Positions 10,925 to 23,769 are shown, numbered from the stretch's first letter. The stretch: 64,000 nucleotides of DNA from Symsagittifera roscoffensis (GCF_963678635.1 NC_087064.1:17785802-17849801); one strand, 5' to 3'. Numbers and translations are program-made. Notes: generated by a model not told the origin, from the sequence alone.

Positions 10925-13755
10925 ATGACTGACATCAGATCAGAATATAAAAAGTAATTTCAAATTGGCTATTTCCAGCATATTGACTTTCTTCCAACTT
11001 TTTGTTCCAAAGTAAGTTCGGGATGGTTTTTTAGTCAGCGGGTTATGGCTTCTGCACAAGTTCGCCATGACCGATCCCACTAAATACTTCGCATTCATTG
11101 GCAGACTGTAGGCTTCACTCACTGAGAATCTCATTTCTGCTTCCAAGCCGACTTTCCATCCCTTGATGTATTTCTGGATCATTTGCAGCACTCCAGGCCA
11201 GGACTCGACACTCAACGCCGTCACCAGATAGTGCTCTGACTCTAGCCTTTACAGCGACTCCAGACTGTACATGCTCGAGAAGAACCCTAGTGCCGTCTTC
11301 AAATTCACCGTGGTACTCGCGTAGCAGTCGGCTATTATTTGCACATCCCTTTTTTCTTTCTCCGTAACGTCACCTAATCACGGTGCTAAATGTTTCCTCT
11401 GAAATGACTGTATCCTCACGCAAGATCGCCCATCACAAGAGTGTCCTCCATCTCTAGTTTCCAGATCAAGACCGGGCTCCCTCTTCTGCGGTGCTTCGTC
11501 TTTAGCTTCGTCTTTAGACACTTCTCGATGAGGTAAAATCAGCTTGTGTATCACATTCAAGTTTCCAAGATCCTCATCGTTCCTTGGTGACAACTTTACT
11601 CGCTCCGTGACTTCTTCATTCAAACTCGCTTGAAGATGCAGGCACCAAGAAGGTCTCAGTAACTTCCACACTGTTCCCAAGTTCGTGAATAGTACCGTCG
11701 CCTCCTAACTGCAATTCCGCCCTCTTTTCGGAACGTCGCACTCAGATGACGTCGGGTCTCTTATCATGAAGCAAGCCTGGGCTCAGTTTTTACCTCTCAG
11801 TCGCGTTAATTTCAACTATTTTTTCTGTCCCAAACTTCAGAATTTCCGTAACTTCGAAAACCATGTACACAGCTCCTGCCTCTGTGCTCAAGAAGGGATT
11901 ATATGACATTCCCATGACTCCAGAAACATACTGACAATCTCCGCGCTTCGTGGGCTTCGAATAATCCTGCGTATAGGCCAGGGCACGATGTAAGTCATGA
12001 TTGCTACCAAGCTTCTGGTTCGAGAACCTCCTGATTTCGTCAATCTTCGCATGATTCTAAAGAGATTGCTGGAATGACCTTCCTTTTCAAAATTGGTACT
12101 CTGATACACATTCAGGATGACGCTCGAGACCCAATTCTCCAATACTTTATCCTTCGTCGCCTTCTGATTGCAGGCCTGAATCGCAGCATCAGTTATCACT
12201 GACATGATTCATCTCAAGAAACAGCTGGCGTCTTTTTCTTCGCATGACTCAAGCCCCAATCGTCTCGAGCAGCATACTACACCAGCATCCGGTGCAAATG
12301 AAGGCCTTTACTAAGCAACTTCTCGAAGTATTTCAACAATAATTTCTTCTACGCTCGTCCGAAATGTTCTTTTCTGCTCTTTGCTGCGTGGCCCAATTTC
12401 AGCGCTTTCTAGACACTCCGCAATCCAATTTCTTCAGATATTTTGCTAATTTTTTCATCGTTTTCAAAACTATCCACCAGTAGCGAGTAGTTTTCCACAT
12501 CAACCTTTTCTCAAGAGGATCACTTGTGACTTGTTCTCCGATGTTCTGATGTTGACTCGAGATCCCCTACTTGCCAACCCCTCTTTGTCTTCACCCTCTG
12601 AGGCTTAAAATCTTCTTCTGTGCATGAACCAGGTGTAGCCTCCATCTCAACCCTACATCTTTTCACTTCCGTCAACCTCTTAGACGTCGAGTTGTTTTTG
12701 TAAGCTGCAGTCTTCCATCTGTCCAAAATCATCGGAGCCGTTTGTCTCAAGTTCGCCTATGACACCGTCTTCGCTGAAGGAATCCCTTCCTCCACCTCTC
12801 GCTTCCCCTTTTTTGACCTTGACTCTTCATTCGGATATGTATTCACGATCATTACTAAAGCTGCCTCCTTCTCTAGACCCCCTTCATCCGACTCTTGCCT
12901 CCCCCTTCCCTTGTCTTGGGTATAAAAATATTTTTAGCTATAATATTAGATTTTGCCTATTCATCACTTTTAGTCTTTACTTTTTTTATACTTTCGTTCT
13001 TCGTTTTCAGAGTAGAGCTATCTTTACAGGATCTGGGTTAAGTGTTTGGCCTCGTCTCCCGGATATGAATCATTTTGCAAAGCACTTGCTTCCTTATCCA
13101 GTCCAATTCCCATCAAAATAGGTTCTCCGAATTCCACCACAATTTCCCACAACTTCTCCTGGAACCATTCGACATCCATTTTCCGTTCCACCTTCTTATT
13201 GAACTCGATCAAAAAATTCTGCCATCCTTACTTGTCCAATGTATCCAAAAACATCGTCTTGTTCCCCTCAAAAGTGTTCTGTTCCTTACTCTCATTACTC
13301 AAGAAAACCCTGCCCATGTCCACAAGCTTGCTCCCAAGTTGCAACTCTAGATTCTTCTGGGGAGATCCCAAAGGTGGCGTGGCGGTGTCAGCCCATTCTT
13401 CCCAACTCAAGTCTTGGAGCACTTCCCTCGTGGTGCCAGGACTGAAATTTCCTGGCAATATTTCTTCCGCTGGGGTCGCCCGATGTCCATTTTTTCTTCA
13501 GGCTCACTGAGAGTCTCATCGTTATTTTCACTTCCAATCACTTCCGATCGTTCCTCCTTCAAGGCATCCTCAAACCTGTTTTCCACGGGAAGATTCCTTT
13601 TGTCTCCGTGAGTATCAATTGACAGAGGCGAAGGCGTTGCTGGGTCCGGTTGCCTGTACTCCGTGAGGGGCACATAAAGAGTGCCAGCTGCATCCAGTTT
13701 ATGTTTCTCATGTAGCTCTATGTCCTTCAATCCGTAGGGCGCTAGATGCCGCAAC
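10925..13755 (-). pseudogene. Element A distal ORF2 tail
   Basis: Pieces match C 62100-64000 in order. TAPMILDRWKTAAYK at 12690-12740 corresponds to TAPMILARWKTTAYK in C, and a diverged stretch at 11850-12480 aligns with C up to the window end. About 0.9 kb more (10925-11800) has no counterpart in the visible part of C. An AT-rich insertion-like stretch lies near 12925-13010. All frames are short and broken. Confidence 0.6.
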
Positions 13756-15763
13756 GTGCTGCATCTCGATTCTGCTTTCAGAGCCACGTGTCCTTCCTCG
13801 ACTATTATTCGGCCGTCGTCATACACTGGGTCCTTTTCTCGAACGCGGTCCTCTCAAGCACCCTCCCGACCTCTCGCACATCGATTCTCGGAGGCATCGT
13901 GCCCCTCATTTTCTTGGTCTGAGTCGTCCAAGAGCTTATCTTGAATTCATTCTTGTGGAAGTATGCAGCTGCAAAGTATCCGATAAACAGGGGTCCCAGC
14001 CTTGCGTGAACGCCCTTTGCTGTCGTTTCACAACCTCTCTAGCTTGGGCTGATGGCACCAGCATCGGGCTGTTCATCGTCATGGTCATGCGCCTCACCGT
14101 TGGGAGCTCCGGTATGATAGCCGTCAGCAATTCCTTCTCCAGGATCATCTCGAGCTCCTTCCTTATCAGGTCAAAGGCCTCCGTCCAACTCCGTATTATC
14201 ACGATTTCTCTAGTATGCTTCTCATGGGGGTTCAGAATCCAAAATTTTGGATAGGACTTGATCGGGCGCTCTCGTTTTCCACCCATCCTGCATTGTAGTT
14301 GGCCTCTGAAATTCAACACAATCAGCTCCAGATCCTTCACTCTCCCAAATAGTAATGTGTCGCTCATTTGAGTCCACAAGTGCTCCTGCTTGCACCAGTT
14401 TTGTGCCGTCCCATGCAGAACGCTGATTAGGCTCACGTACACCATCAGCGACTCTCGGTACGCCGTTATCAAGGGATCAGGAAAAGCATAAGTTACAGTG
14501 GGTCCATAGATACAAGTCACTACTTCCCTCAGTCCTCTAACTACTCCACGGGACCCGGCCGCATTGTCAGACACAGATCCCTCATAAATGGTATGCCCCC
14601 CTTCATCTCCTTGATTTGTTCCATAGTCATCGGGTCGGTTTCTTCTCCGATCAAGAGTCGATTTTGCATCAAGAGATATTCCGCTAGGAGGGTTTTCAAT
14701 CCCGCAGCACATTTAGAGGAGTAGGTCTCCAGACTCGAGTGAGCTCTATTCATGGCCATTGGATCAGAGTCAAGTACCCATCGATCCTGAAAATCTCCAC
14801 ACCCCTGCTGAACATAAAATCCGGTCTCATGTTGAATAGATATCTGGAAACCTTAGATATAACGCCAATAACAGGTTGATTGACATACTCAAGAGGTCCT
14901 GAATGAACGTTTCGAAGAGCGTTTTCCCCGCGGCGAATATCTCGTCCATAATCTCTTTTGCCAACAAGTACTCAAAAATTCTAGATTTTCGTGCGATTTC
15001 CTCGTCCTTAATTTGCCCGTGGCTTGATATTTCTAGAAACCATGGATTGTCGTTTTGTTCGCTGGTATAGCAAATGTCCCCACCGTCAGCCCCTTTCTCC
15101 TGGCTTGCTCAATTTGATACAGCGTGAATTCCCACACCTGCTTCATCAATGGAGCTGCCGTTTCCTTCGCGTTGTCCGTGACATTCTCCAGCCTCAGCGT
15201 CAAGAATGGCAATCTCCAATTCTTTTGTGCCAAGCAGCAAACCATCGACTCCAGCTTGTTTTCCGCTCCCGCCACAATTTTGATCATTAATCAATCATTT
15301 CGAGCTCAATGGCTAATCACAGGATGGTCGTCTATTATTTCTGGTTTAAAGTTTAGCTGTCTAGCCAGATTTGAAACCTCCAGACACAGCACTTCGTCCA
15401 ACACAATCAAGATACCCCTCAGATCAATGAAGCCTCTCAAGGCATGAGACACATCCTCCCAAAGCCGCTACCATTCCTGACTTCAGAAAACTCAAGTTCA
15501 CTGGCTCTTATTCGCGGTTGGGAGCAGCCATCAACATACGTAGCCAACAGCCTTCCGCAATCATGACCAACATCGCATGCACAAACTGAAGCCACCAACT
15601 CCTGTATCTCGTTCATTGAGGCGATCATCGGATCTCCACTTCTCAAGGGTTCCAACAGTCCAGCTGAGTGCAGGTGATCATTCATCCCCGCAAACAAAAA
15701 CAGCTCGGGTTCACATGGCGTCACGGATTTTATCGCTACAACCAAGGTCAACATCTGGTTGAG
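13756..15763 (-). pseudogene. Element A ORF2 tail, second duplicated unit
   Basis: It contains the GMNDHLHSAG segment (15437-15754), the region equivalent to C 54800-55100 (15033-15290) and the TCIYGP/YAFPDPLI protein (13936-14712). It differs from its twin at 16567-18361 by scattered substitutions. The match to C at protein level, across a clearly diverged DNA sequence, shows these frames were once coding. Confidence 0.65.
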
Positions 15764-16560
15764 CTACGCTCCTGGCAGCGGATACACACTCGACTCTAGA
15801 CTATTGATATGCCTCAGGAAGACATTGTTCAACAGTTCCACACCTTTGGAGCGATCAAATTGGATGCCATCAGAGGGAAAGTCACCAGGTAAGGAGGTCT
15901 CCATCATCCACGCAACATCGAGAAATCTCAAGGGTAGAATACTCTTCCCCCGGATGTCTCGTATTACAACATTGATGTGGCGCACTCTCTCATTCATATT
16001 CATAGCTTTCTCGTCCTGCGTCATATTGTACGGTACCGTGCAGATTGTGGGTATCGTAGGGTCAAAGTAGATCCTCACTTCCTGCAGGAGACCGCTCACC
16101 TTCTCTGGTAATCACTTTATCTTCCTCGACTCATCTCTAGAGACGTCGTTGGCTCCCATCATCATGGTGACCGTGTGGGTCTTCCTCACCTCCAGGATCT
16201 CTAGAGAGGCAGCATCTGGGGCGTTGCTGCGCCTAAAAAACTCAAGATACCTGTTTGCCAATGCGCCTGGATCCTTGTCATTACCCTGACAAGGTTGTCT
16301 GGCTTCACTGCTTCTGTCGCTGACTCCCTGCCTTCACCTTGAGACTCCAGCTGCAAGAGCTGGAGTCTCAAAATCAACATCACTGCCTATTATCATGTGA
16401 ACTGTGCCCTCCTGTAACATGGGCTGTGTGCAATATTCCACCGAGGCTGCATCGTGGAAAGCCGCCCTCGTTTCGCACTGGGCACCCGTTCAACCTTTCT
16501 TACGTTTTCGGTGGTACCTGCCTTCGGTGTTCTTCTTATAATTGGAATTCAAGACGATCC
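15764..16560 (-). pseudogene. Element A SGNH/GDSL hydrolase, active site lost
   Basis: Three pieces are readable: DNLVRVMTRIQ (block I, GDSL in C), MMMGANDVSRDE (block III, GTND in C) and DGIQFDRS (block V, DEIHF in C). The nucleophile serine is Asn and the catalytic histidine is Gln. Block I is joined to the N-terminus of ORF2 (LESQGEGRESATEAV) instead of its normal neighbour, with a 14-bp perfect palindrome at the join. The protein is therefore chimeric and inactive. Confidence 0.75.
16339..16371. other. 14-bp perfect palindrome at a rearrangement joint
   Basis: TTGAGACTCCAGCT, then a 5-base loop, then its exact complement. One arm matches the ORF2 N-terminal sequence at about 20500. The symmetrical structure sits exactly at the chimeric joint of SGNH1, which fits fold-back priming or template switching. 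Confidence 0.7.
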
Positions 16561-16566
16561 TCGTGC

Positions 16567-18361
16567 GTGCTGCATCTCGATTCTGCTTTCAGAGCCACGT
16601 GTCCTTCCTCGACTATTATTCGGCCGTCGTCATACACTGGGTCCTTTTCTCGAACGCGGTCCTCTCAAGCACCCTCCCGACCTCTCGCGCATCGATTCTC
16701 GGAGGCATCGTGCCCCTCATTTTCTTGGTCTGAGTCGTCCAAGAGTTTATCTTGTATTCAATCTTGTGGAAGTATGCAGCTGCAAAGTATGCGATAAACA
16801 GGGGGTCCCAGCCTTGCGTGAACGCCCTTTGCTGTCGTTTCACAACCTCTGTAGCTTGGGCTGATGGCACCAGCATCGGGTTGTTCATCCCCAGGGTCAT
16901 GCGCCTCACCGTTGGGAGCTCCGGTATGATAGCCGTCAGCACTTCCTTCTCCAGGATCATCTCGAGCTCCTTCCTCATCAGGTCAAAGGCCTCCGTCCAA
17001 GTCCCTATTATCAAAATTTCTCTAGTATGCTTCTCAAGGGGGTTCAGAATCCAGAATTTTGGATAGGCCTTGATCGGACGCTCTCGTTTTCCACCCATCC
17101 AGCATTGTAGTTGGCCTCTGAAATTCAACACAATCAGCTCCAGATCCTTCACTCTCCCAAATAGTACTGTGTCGCTCATCTGAGTCCTCAAGTGTTCCTG
17201 CTTGCACCAGTTTTGTGCCGTCCCATCCAGAACGCTGATTAGGCTCACGTACACCATCGACGACTCTCGGTACGCCGTTATCAAGGGATCAGGAAAAGCA
17301 TACGTTACAGTGGGTCCATAGATACAAGTCACTACTTCCCTCAGTCCTCTAACTACTCCCAGGGGACCCGGCCGCATTGTCAGACTCAGATCCCTCACAA
17401 ATGGCATGCCCCCATTCATCTCCTTGATTTGTTCCATAGTCATCGGGTCGGTTTCTTCTCCCGCCAAGTGTCGATTTTATATCAAGAGATTTATCCGCTA
17501 GGAGGGTCTTCAATCCCGCAGCACATTTAGAGGAGTAGGTCTCCAGACTCGAGTGAGCTCTATTCATGGCCATTGGATCAGAGTCAAGTACCCATCGATC
17601 CTGAAAATCTCCACACCCCTGCTGAACATAAAGTCCGGTCTCATGTTAAATAGATATCTGGAATCCTTAGATATAAGGCCAATAACAGGTTGATTGACAT
17701 ACTCAAGAGGTCCTGAATGAACACTTCGAAGAGCGTTTTCCCCGCGGCGAATATCTCGTCCATAACCTCTTTTGCCATCAAGTACTCAAGAATTCTAGAA
17801 TTTCGTGCGATTTCCTCGTCCTCAATTTGCCCGTGGCGTGAGATTTCTAGAAACCATAGATTTTTGTGTCGTTCGCTGGTGTCCCCACCGTCAGCCCCTT
17901 TCTCCTGGCCTGCTCAATTTGATACAGCGTGAATTCCCACACCTGCTTCATCAATGGAGCTGCCGTTTCCTTCGCGTTGTCCGTGACATTCTCCAGCCTC
18001 AGCGTCAAGAATGGCAATCTCCAATTCTTTTGTGCCAAGCAGCAAACCATCGACTCCAGCTTGTTTTCCGCTCCCGCCACGTTTTTGATCATTAATCAAT
18101 CATTTCGAGCTCAATGGCTAATCACAGGATGGTCGTCTATTATTTCTGGTTTAAAGTTTAGCTGTCTAGCCAGATTTGAAACCTCCAGACACAGCACTTC
18201 GTCCAACACAATCAAGATACCCCTCAGATCAATGAAGCCTCTCAAGGCATGAGACACATCCTCTCAAAGCCGCTAGCATTTCTGACTTCAGAAAACTCAA
18301 GTTCACTGGCTCTTATTCGCGGTTCGGAGCAGCCATCAACATACGTAGCCAACAGCCTTCC
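16567..18361 (-). pseudogene. Element A ORF2 tail, first duplicated unit
   Basis: This segment matches 13756-15545 at an offset of about 2.81 kb with very high identity. The frame at 16616-17467 is the longest open stretch (283 codons) and matches the plus-strand C protein at 61200-61900: EEVVTCIYGP-type, YAFPDPLI and NFRGQLQC segments. The family is unrecognised. At 16567 the sequence jumps to a segment upstream of SGNH1, at a short shared 'gacgatcct' junction. Confidence 0.7.
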
Positions 18362-18749
18362 GCGTTGTCCGTGACATTCTCCAGCCTCAGCGTCAAGAAT
18401 GGCAATCTCCAATTCTTTTGTGCCAAGCAGCAAACCATCGACTCCAGCTTGTTTTCCGCTCCCGCCACGTTTTTGATCATTAATCAATCATTTCGAGCTC
18501 AATGGCTAATCACAGGATGGTCGTCTATTATTTCTGGTTTAAAGTTTAGCTGTCTAGCCAGATTTGAAACCTCCAGACACAGCACTTCGTCCAACACAAT
18601 CAAGATACCCCTCAGATCAATGAAGCCTCTCAAGGCATGAGACACATCCTCTCAAAGCCGCTACCATTTCTGAATGCCGAAAACTCAAGTTCACTGGCTC
18701 TAATTCGCGGTTCGGAGCAGCCATCAACATACGTAGCCAACAGCCTTCC
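17974..18749. repeat. Nested 388-bp tandem duplication in element A
   Basis: 17974-18361 is repeated almost exactly at 18362-18749 (shared start 'gcgttgtccgtgacattc'). The duplication lies inside the ORF2 region and is absent from the equivalent place at 15150-15545. Confidence 0.85.
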
Positions 18750-19530
18750 GCAATCATGACCAACATCGCATGCACAAACTGAAGCCACCAACTCCTGTAT
18801 CTCGTTCATTGAGGCGATCATCGGATCTCCACTTCTCAAGGGTTCCAACAGTCCAGCTGAGTGCAGGTGATCATTCATCCCCGCAAACAACAACAGCTCG
18901 GGTTCACATGGAGTCACGGATTTTATCGCTACAAACAAGGTCAACATCTGGTTGAGCTACGCTCCTGGCAGCGGATACACAAGAGTTTCGGGCAAAAGAG
19001 CATCGGTGATGTTCCCTCGAAAACCCGAACTCGCCACGATCACCACTCTAGCAGCTTCGGGGTCCAATCGATCATAGGCAGCCAGTGCCTTTCCAGCTGA
19101 GAAATCCCAAATGCCTTTCCGTATCTCGGGTCTTCAGCCAATTTCGTACCAGCATAGGCCGTGTCCCAAAGTCCCATTTTCTTGGGATCGGGAAGTTTCT
19201 CCACAACTCTCAGTTGTGCTGGTATCGCTACTCTGATTCTAGCTATGCCCGTTCGATGCTCCGGGCCTTCTCCAAGATCTTCTCTCCAGAAAAATGCGTT
19301 TTGTGTGCCTTCAAACAGTCCACATAATAGTGAATGCTCAGGTCCTCATGAGACAGGCTCTCGAGCTCTAGGATCGCCATCAACTCTCGCCTGCAAGCTA
19401 ACTCTACCAAATCCACGTGCGTCACCTTCTCCAAATACCTGGCCTTACTAGCTTCTCCTGGGCCCTCTGCAAACATCCTGCTCTCTTTGTTCTTCTCCAC
19501 TATCACTACTGATGATACGATATGATCCAA
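18750..19530 (-). pseudogene. Element A second SGNH-like segment (first unit)
   Basis: IVSSVVIVEKNKESR opens a segment equivalent to 53519-54316 in C. It includes SLSHEDLSIHYYVDCLKAH and, after a frame change, a strand with LLLFAGMNDHLHSAG, which resembles SGNH block III (G-x-N-D). The block I equivalent reads VASSGF here and TGSDF in C. It is broken by frameshifts. Confidence 0.6.
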
Positions 19531-20656
19531 TCGTTCTTACGTTTTAGGTGGTACCTGTCTTCGATGTTCTTCTTATAATTGGAATTCAAGACGATCCTCC
19601 TTGGTTGTTTCCTCCAGGTATGAGGCTCTGCTTCCGATGCGGGACTCTCATGAGTTCTCGACCTCAACCCCTTTTGTAGTTCCTTGAGACGTGACGTTCT
19701 TGCACTGACTTGGCTGCCTCCAGTTGAACTGGGCGTCAAACTAGGTAGTACCACATGATCCGGCCCGACTCAAGATCTCTCAAGGAAGGAGTGGGTTCCG
19801 GTGGAGTCTACGTCTCCAGGTCCTCGTTCACATATTCTTGTGCTATTCTATCGAGATTAAAACGGCCACCCGCTCTGGGGGCCTCGTCCGTTTCCATCTT
19901 CGACTCTGGTCTAGATCTCGCCATCAGGGGTTCAATTGGTATCCTTGCTTTATGGTCTTTGCTGCTCCCCATCTGTTGCTGTCTTCTTTGCAGTCGCTCA
20001 AGTTCCGACTTCAGCTGATCGCGATTGGCCGTGGTCTCTTGCATCATCCGAGTCTGTTTCAACTGGGCTTTCAGCTAGTGTCTTTCAAGAGCAGCTTTGT
20101 CCTTCTCAATAGTAGCTTAATCCCTGTCAAGCACAGCTTTGTCCCTCTCAAGAACAGACTAGTTTGTTTCGAGAGCAGCTTGATCATGTTCCTTCTGGGC
20201 CTTTTCCAATTTTCTTCTTAGTTTATCGATGTCCGGATATGCCTTCTCCGTCCGTTGAGATCGTATAATAATTGACGTAGTCTTGCTGGTGGACTGAGCC
20301 CCGGTGATTGGCCTGGTCGGTGGGGAAACTCGCCCGCACTATATTCATGGTGTTGCTCACGCAAGGGTTGCTCGCCAAGTCATATCCCCTCAGGCCTCCG
20401 TCAGTACTCCACGACAGCCACCTTGTCTGTCTCTGGTTGGATATTCCATCTGATGTATAGCCCAAATAATCAGCACTGCTTCTGACGCTGACTTCCTGCA
20501 TTCACCTTGAGACTCCAGCAGCATGAGGGCATTCAACATCACTGCCATCCTCTCGTCCACTTGAGAGTGGTCCAGATCCTTTAGGCGCCTGTACAACTCG
20601 TCAAGTGTGGGCTTTCTCAGCGCCGCTGGCATCGTTTCCCAGAAACGATCAACCAT
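19506..20656 (-). pseudogene. Element A ORF2, N-terminal domain and coiled coil
   Basis: The start MVDRFWETMPA matches MADRFWKSMPA of C and has A at -3 and G at +4. It is followed by a conserved helix-rich segment (VDERMAVMLNAL), a frame change near 20450, and a coiled coil at about 19990-20220 with many K/E heptads (QLKSELERLQRRQQQ). The segment RIVLNSNYKKN at the end corresponds to the sequence just upstream of the SGNH domain in C, but here the SGNH domain is skipped and the sequence jumps to the second SGNH-like segment. Confidence 0.7.
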
Positions 20657-21205
20657 TAGCGGTGATTGTTGAACACTGAAGAAGATGCCTCACCAGATTA
20701 TCACTCAAAAAATACCTCGCCAGGTTATGACTCAAGACATACCTCACCAGATTATTACCTCACAGAAATACCGTACTGCAGTGTGAACTATTGGATCCTC
20801 ACTGATGCTCCTGCTTTAGAACTCTGTTTGATTCTTGCTGATTATCAATCAAAATCAATCTGAAAACAAAATTGAGTTTAAAACCTTTCCATTTTTTCTT
20901 ACCACCATTATGGTCCCCCTCTACAAGCTTCTAAAAATTCATTTAAGGAGTTTTGAAAAATTGATTTTCTCAATAAGCAGCCCATTCCCTTTCCCAGCGA
21001 GCTAAACATCATGCTTCAATTTAAGTATAAAAGCATGCAGATCCGTTTACGTTTTAGCACTATTAAATTTGATTAGTATTCTGATTGTCATGCTATTTAG
21101 ATTCAAACTTAATCTTAAACAATGTACGGCCCCCTCTTAACTGAAGACCCTCTTTTGTTTTCAAGACCCAAGCACCAACTCAAGACTTACGTATCCACTC
21201 GAGAC
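20657..21205 (-). other. Spacer between ORF1 and ORF2 of element A, with 3 x 27-bp repeats
   Basis: This stretch is non-coding in all frames. Three 27-bp units with the core CTCACCAGATTAT (plus strand; at 20688, 20715 and 20742) lie directly upstream of the ORF2 start at 20656. Element C has different 20-bp triplicated repeats at the same place. Confidence 0.65.
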
Positions 21206-21699
21206 TCAAGCAATGCTCATGCAATACTTTTTGTGTAGATATACCGTTATTTCCGTTTCCGCAAAGACCACGTGCAGGAAAGCATACAGCTCTCTGGGAT
21301 TCAATCTGCCTTGCTCGGAACTTAGTCTGGTATCGAGACCTCTTTTACCCCCCTTTCCACTAGAAAGCCCTTAGTCGCGTCAGGGCCAGTACCACATGTT
21401 CCGAGTCCACCACGTTCCTCTCACTGACCCTCGTCACCAGAAAGCATAAATATTTGCCTGGCATTAGTGAAGCTGAGGGTGGGAACGCAGCGAAGCCTCC
21501 CAAAAATGGTCGGGTTTTCTCTCTTGAAATTAGCTTCTAATCTGGTGTTGAAGCTCATATCTGCTGTTATGCAGATCGCAGTCGTCCTATCTGACAAAAT
21601 GAAGTCGCTGTTTGTGATCAGGATGCTCTCTGATTACTCGTTTGGTATCTCGAATTTTGTCTAAAAGTTTCATCCTATGGTAGGCTCGGTTTCCTCCTG
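21206..21699 (-). pseudogene. Element A macrodomain remnant
   Basis: On the minus strand, ILITNSDFILSDRTTAICI and the following segments match the macrodomain of element C, ending with the same C-terminus (KKY-C-MSIA and a TGA at 21206-21208). Several stops and a frameshift near 21470 break it. Its value is evolutionary: the domain and its stop codon are in the same place in two diverged copies. Confidence 0.75.
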
Positions 21700-22859
21700 A
21701 TCCAGTTCCAACTTGTTAGTCTCTCTCACTTCCCTGAGCTTCTTCATCATCAAATTTTCGGTGTGGGTGAGTCCTATCACCAATCCCCGGACAAAAATAT
21801 TTATCGACGTCCCCGTCGATGGTGCTGGGCTGAAGTTATCCGGTGGTACTTATAGTGGCCGATCGGTGGCTGTCCAACCAAATGGTGGATTTCCTGTCTT
21901 CACATGTTTCATTGCTGACACGTCGACTTGTTGGATGTTGTGCGCCTCCCTTTCGTCAGTCTCAAGGTTATGCATCCACTCCAGTACCCTCAGATTTGTA
22001 TTTTCCCGTCTTTCTATCTCGCTCTGTTCGAGATCTATTTCTCGTTCCGTTACGGAGTAGTCTTCTTGCAAGGAGTGCTCGCTGTCGTTGATGATCTGCC
22101 ATTATTCATCGGCTACCAGGTCGCCTACATTCACCAACTCTTCTCCTATCTCATCGGGTTGTATCTTGTCAATCAAGAAATTGTTAACATACCTGTTGTA
22201 TCTCATGCCTGTCCGTTTGCGATCGCCTTTCCTTGCTCGTGGTCATTGGCTGGTCCGGTTCTGTCCATTTTGGTATTTCGTTCTGCTCTGGATCATTCCA
22301 ATCTTCCTCTGCCAAAGACTTTTCGTCCGAATCCACCTCTATCTTCTCGTTATCATCCATGCTCGTGTTCTCGTTGCCATCGTTTTTCTCTCTGGTGCCT
22401 TTCACGTTTACCTCACATGCCGGTTCCACTATTAGGTACTCTAGTCCTTCCATGTTCTGAGGCACGCACCAATCCTCCGGTTACTGGAAATGAGGTTTCA
22501 GATTTTCATAGTTGGCGGCGCACCCTGTGCTCGAGCGGTAGAACCGGCCCTGCTGGTGTACATCTGTTTTTATGAATGATCCTCTCCATTTCTTTAATAA
22601 CTGCTTCGTTGCTTTTGGAGGAATGACGTTCTGAAACACCCACACATATTTCCCGAAAAAATACGGTTTCGCTTGTAGCTTTTGCTCATCGTTATTTTCC
22701 CGTTGCCTCATCTGTGCTTGGGCTGTGTTCCTTCTACAGATATCATTCAACTCATTTTGAATTTTGATCGCCTCTCTTTCGTAGGCTTGAAGTGAAGTCT
22801 TCTGCCACTCGTTTTCCGGAAAGAAAAATGTCAATGCCATTGCCCTTTCCTTTGCCTGT
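21700..22859 (-). pseudogene. Element A integrase C-terminal domain and acidic tail
   Basis: It begins with an ATG (MALTFFFPEN) at 22840 that lies in a different frame from the integrase core, just as in element C. YVWVFQNVIPPK...LLKKWRG...NLKPH is the SH3-like/GPY-type C-terminal domain region. The tail (EEDWNDPEQN, DLEQSEIERRENTNLR) reads on in frame, apart from stops, into the macrodomain remnant below. This shows that the ancestral reading frame was continuous. Confidence 0.75.
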
Positions 22860-23769
22860 AAGCATCATGAATGGACTGATCCTCATTGTTGAGTGTTGAG
22901 TGCTGTTGTATGCTCCCACCACTTGCGGCAAGTATTTCCCAATCCGTCATGTACCTCGAGCAGTGCACTCTAAGCTTTTCACTAGTGTTCTATTTTGCCT
23001 TTCTACCAGTCCATTCGTCTGTGGGTGGTAAGTTGTGGAGTGTGCTTGGGCAATGTGAGATTTTTTCATCAACTCTTTCGTCAGATCCCTCCTCTTTGCT
23101 TCCGCTGGTATCATGCACAAGTTGTCTTGTTCATCTTCACTTTCTATGGAGTTTTCATCCAATTCTTTGGACTTTCCGAACATTTTTTCAGCTTCAAATT
23201 CTTCTTCATTTAACAACCACTCCTCGGACTCTTAGCCTCCTCCGAATTGTTCAGCCTCCTCTTTGAATGACACTTTTTTACTCCTCAACTTTGTCTCCAT
23301 GAGTACGTCCTTTGGGATATTCTCGACCAATGTCCGTACCACTTCTTTAATCTCTGTGTCTCTGTCCTCCAACTGGTTGTCTTCGCACGAGCTTACTTTG
23401 GTTCTCTTCATTATTGTGACTTCCGGCTTATCACCGTCCTCACTCGTGTCCACGGGTTTGTCATCAGCTAGTTTTTAAAGAAGCTCATTAGATCTTGTCC
23501 CACAACTGCTCTCCCTTTCTCTTCTTCATCTAAGTTATAACCTTTCGCCTTCAACTATTTTCTACTTGAGCAAGATTTTCACTGGCCTTCTTGTTTGTCT
23601 CCCTAGGATCATTGCCTCCCGTTCTTCCGTAGGTAATTCCGGGTGATCCTCGATCGGTTTCCCCGACTTGTCGAGCCATCTTGTGAGTGGTAAGCTGTCA
23701 TAGGTCTCCTTGTCCATGAAAGACAATCTATCTTGTATTTCAGGCCTTTTGGTTTCCCTTTGCTCGTGC
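22860..23769 (-). pseudogene. Element A linker and integrase remnant
   Basis: An acidic linker (ELDENSIESEDEQDN) is followed by a junction at AKRR/DLTKEL that deletes the zinc-binding region and the first two catalytic aspartates relative to C. The catalytic glutamate segment QTNGLVERQNRTL remains. After LVKSLECTARG the frame departs from C. Confidence 0.8.

Noticed and set aside
10925-16800. Plus-strand frames with up to 154 codons inside element A
   Set aside because: The minus-strand frames match element C at protein level; the plus-strand ones do not.
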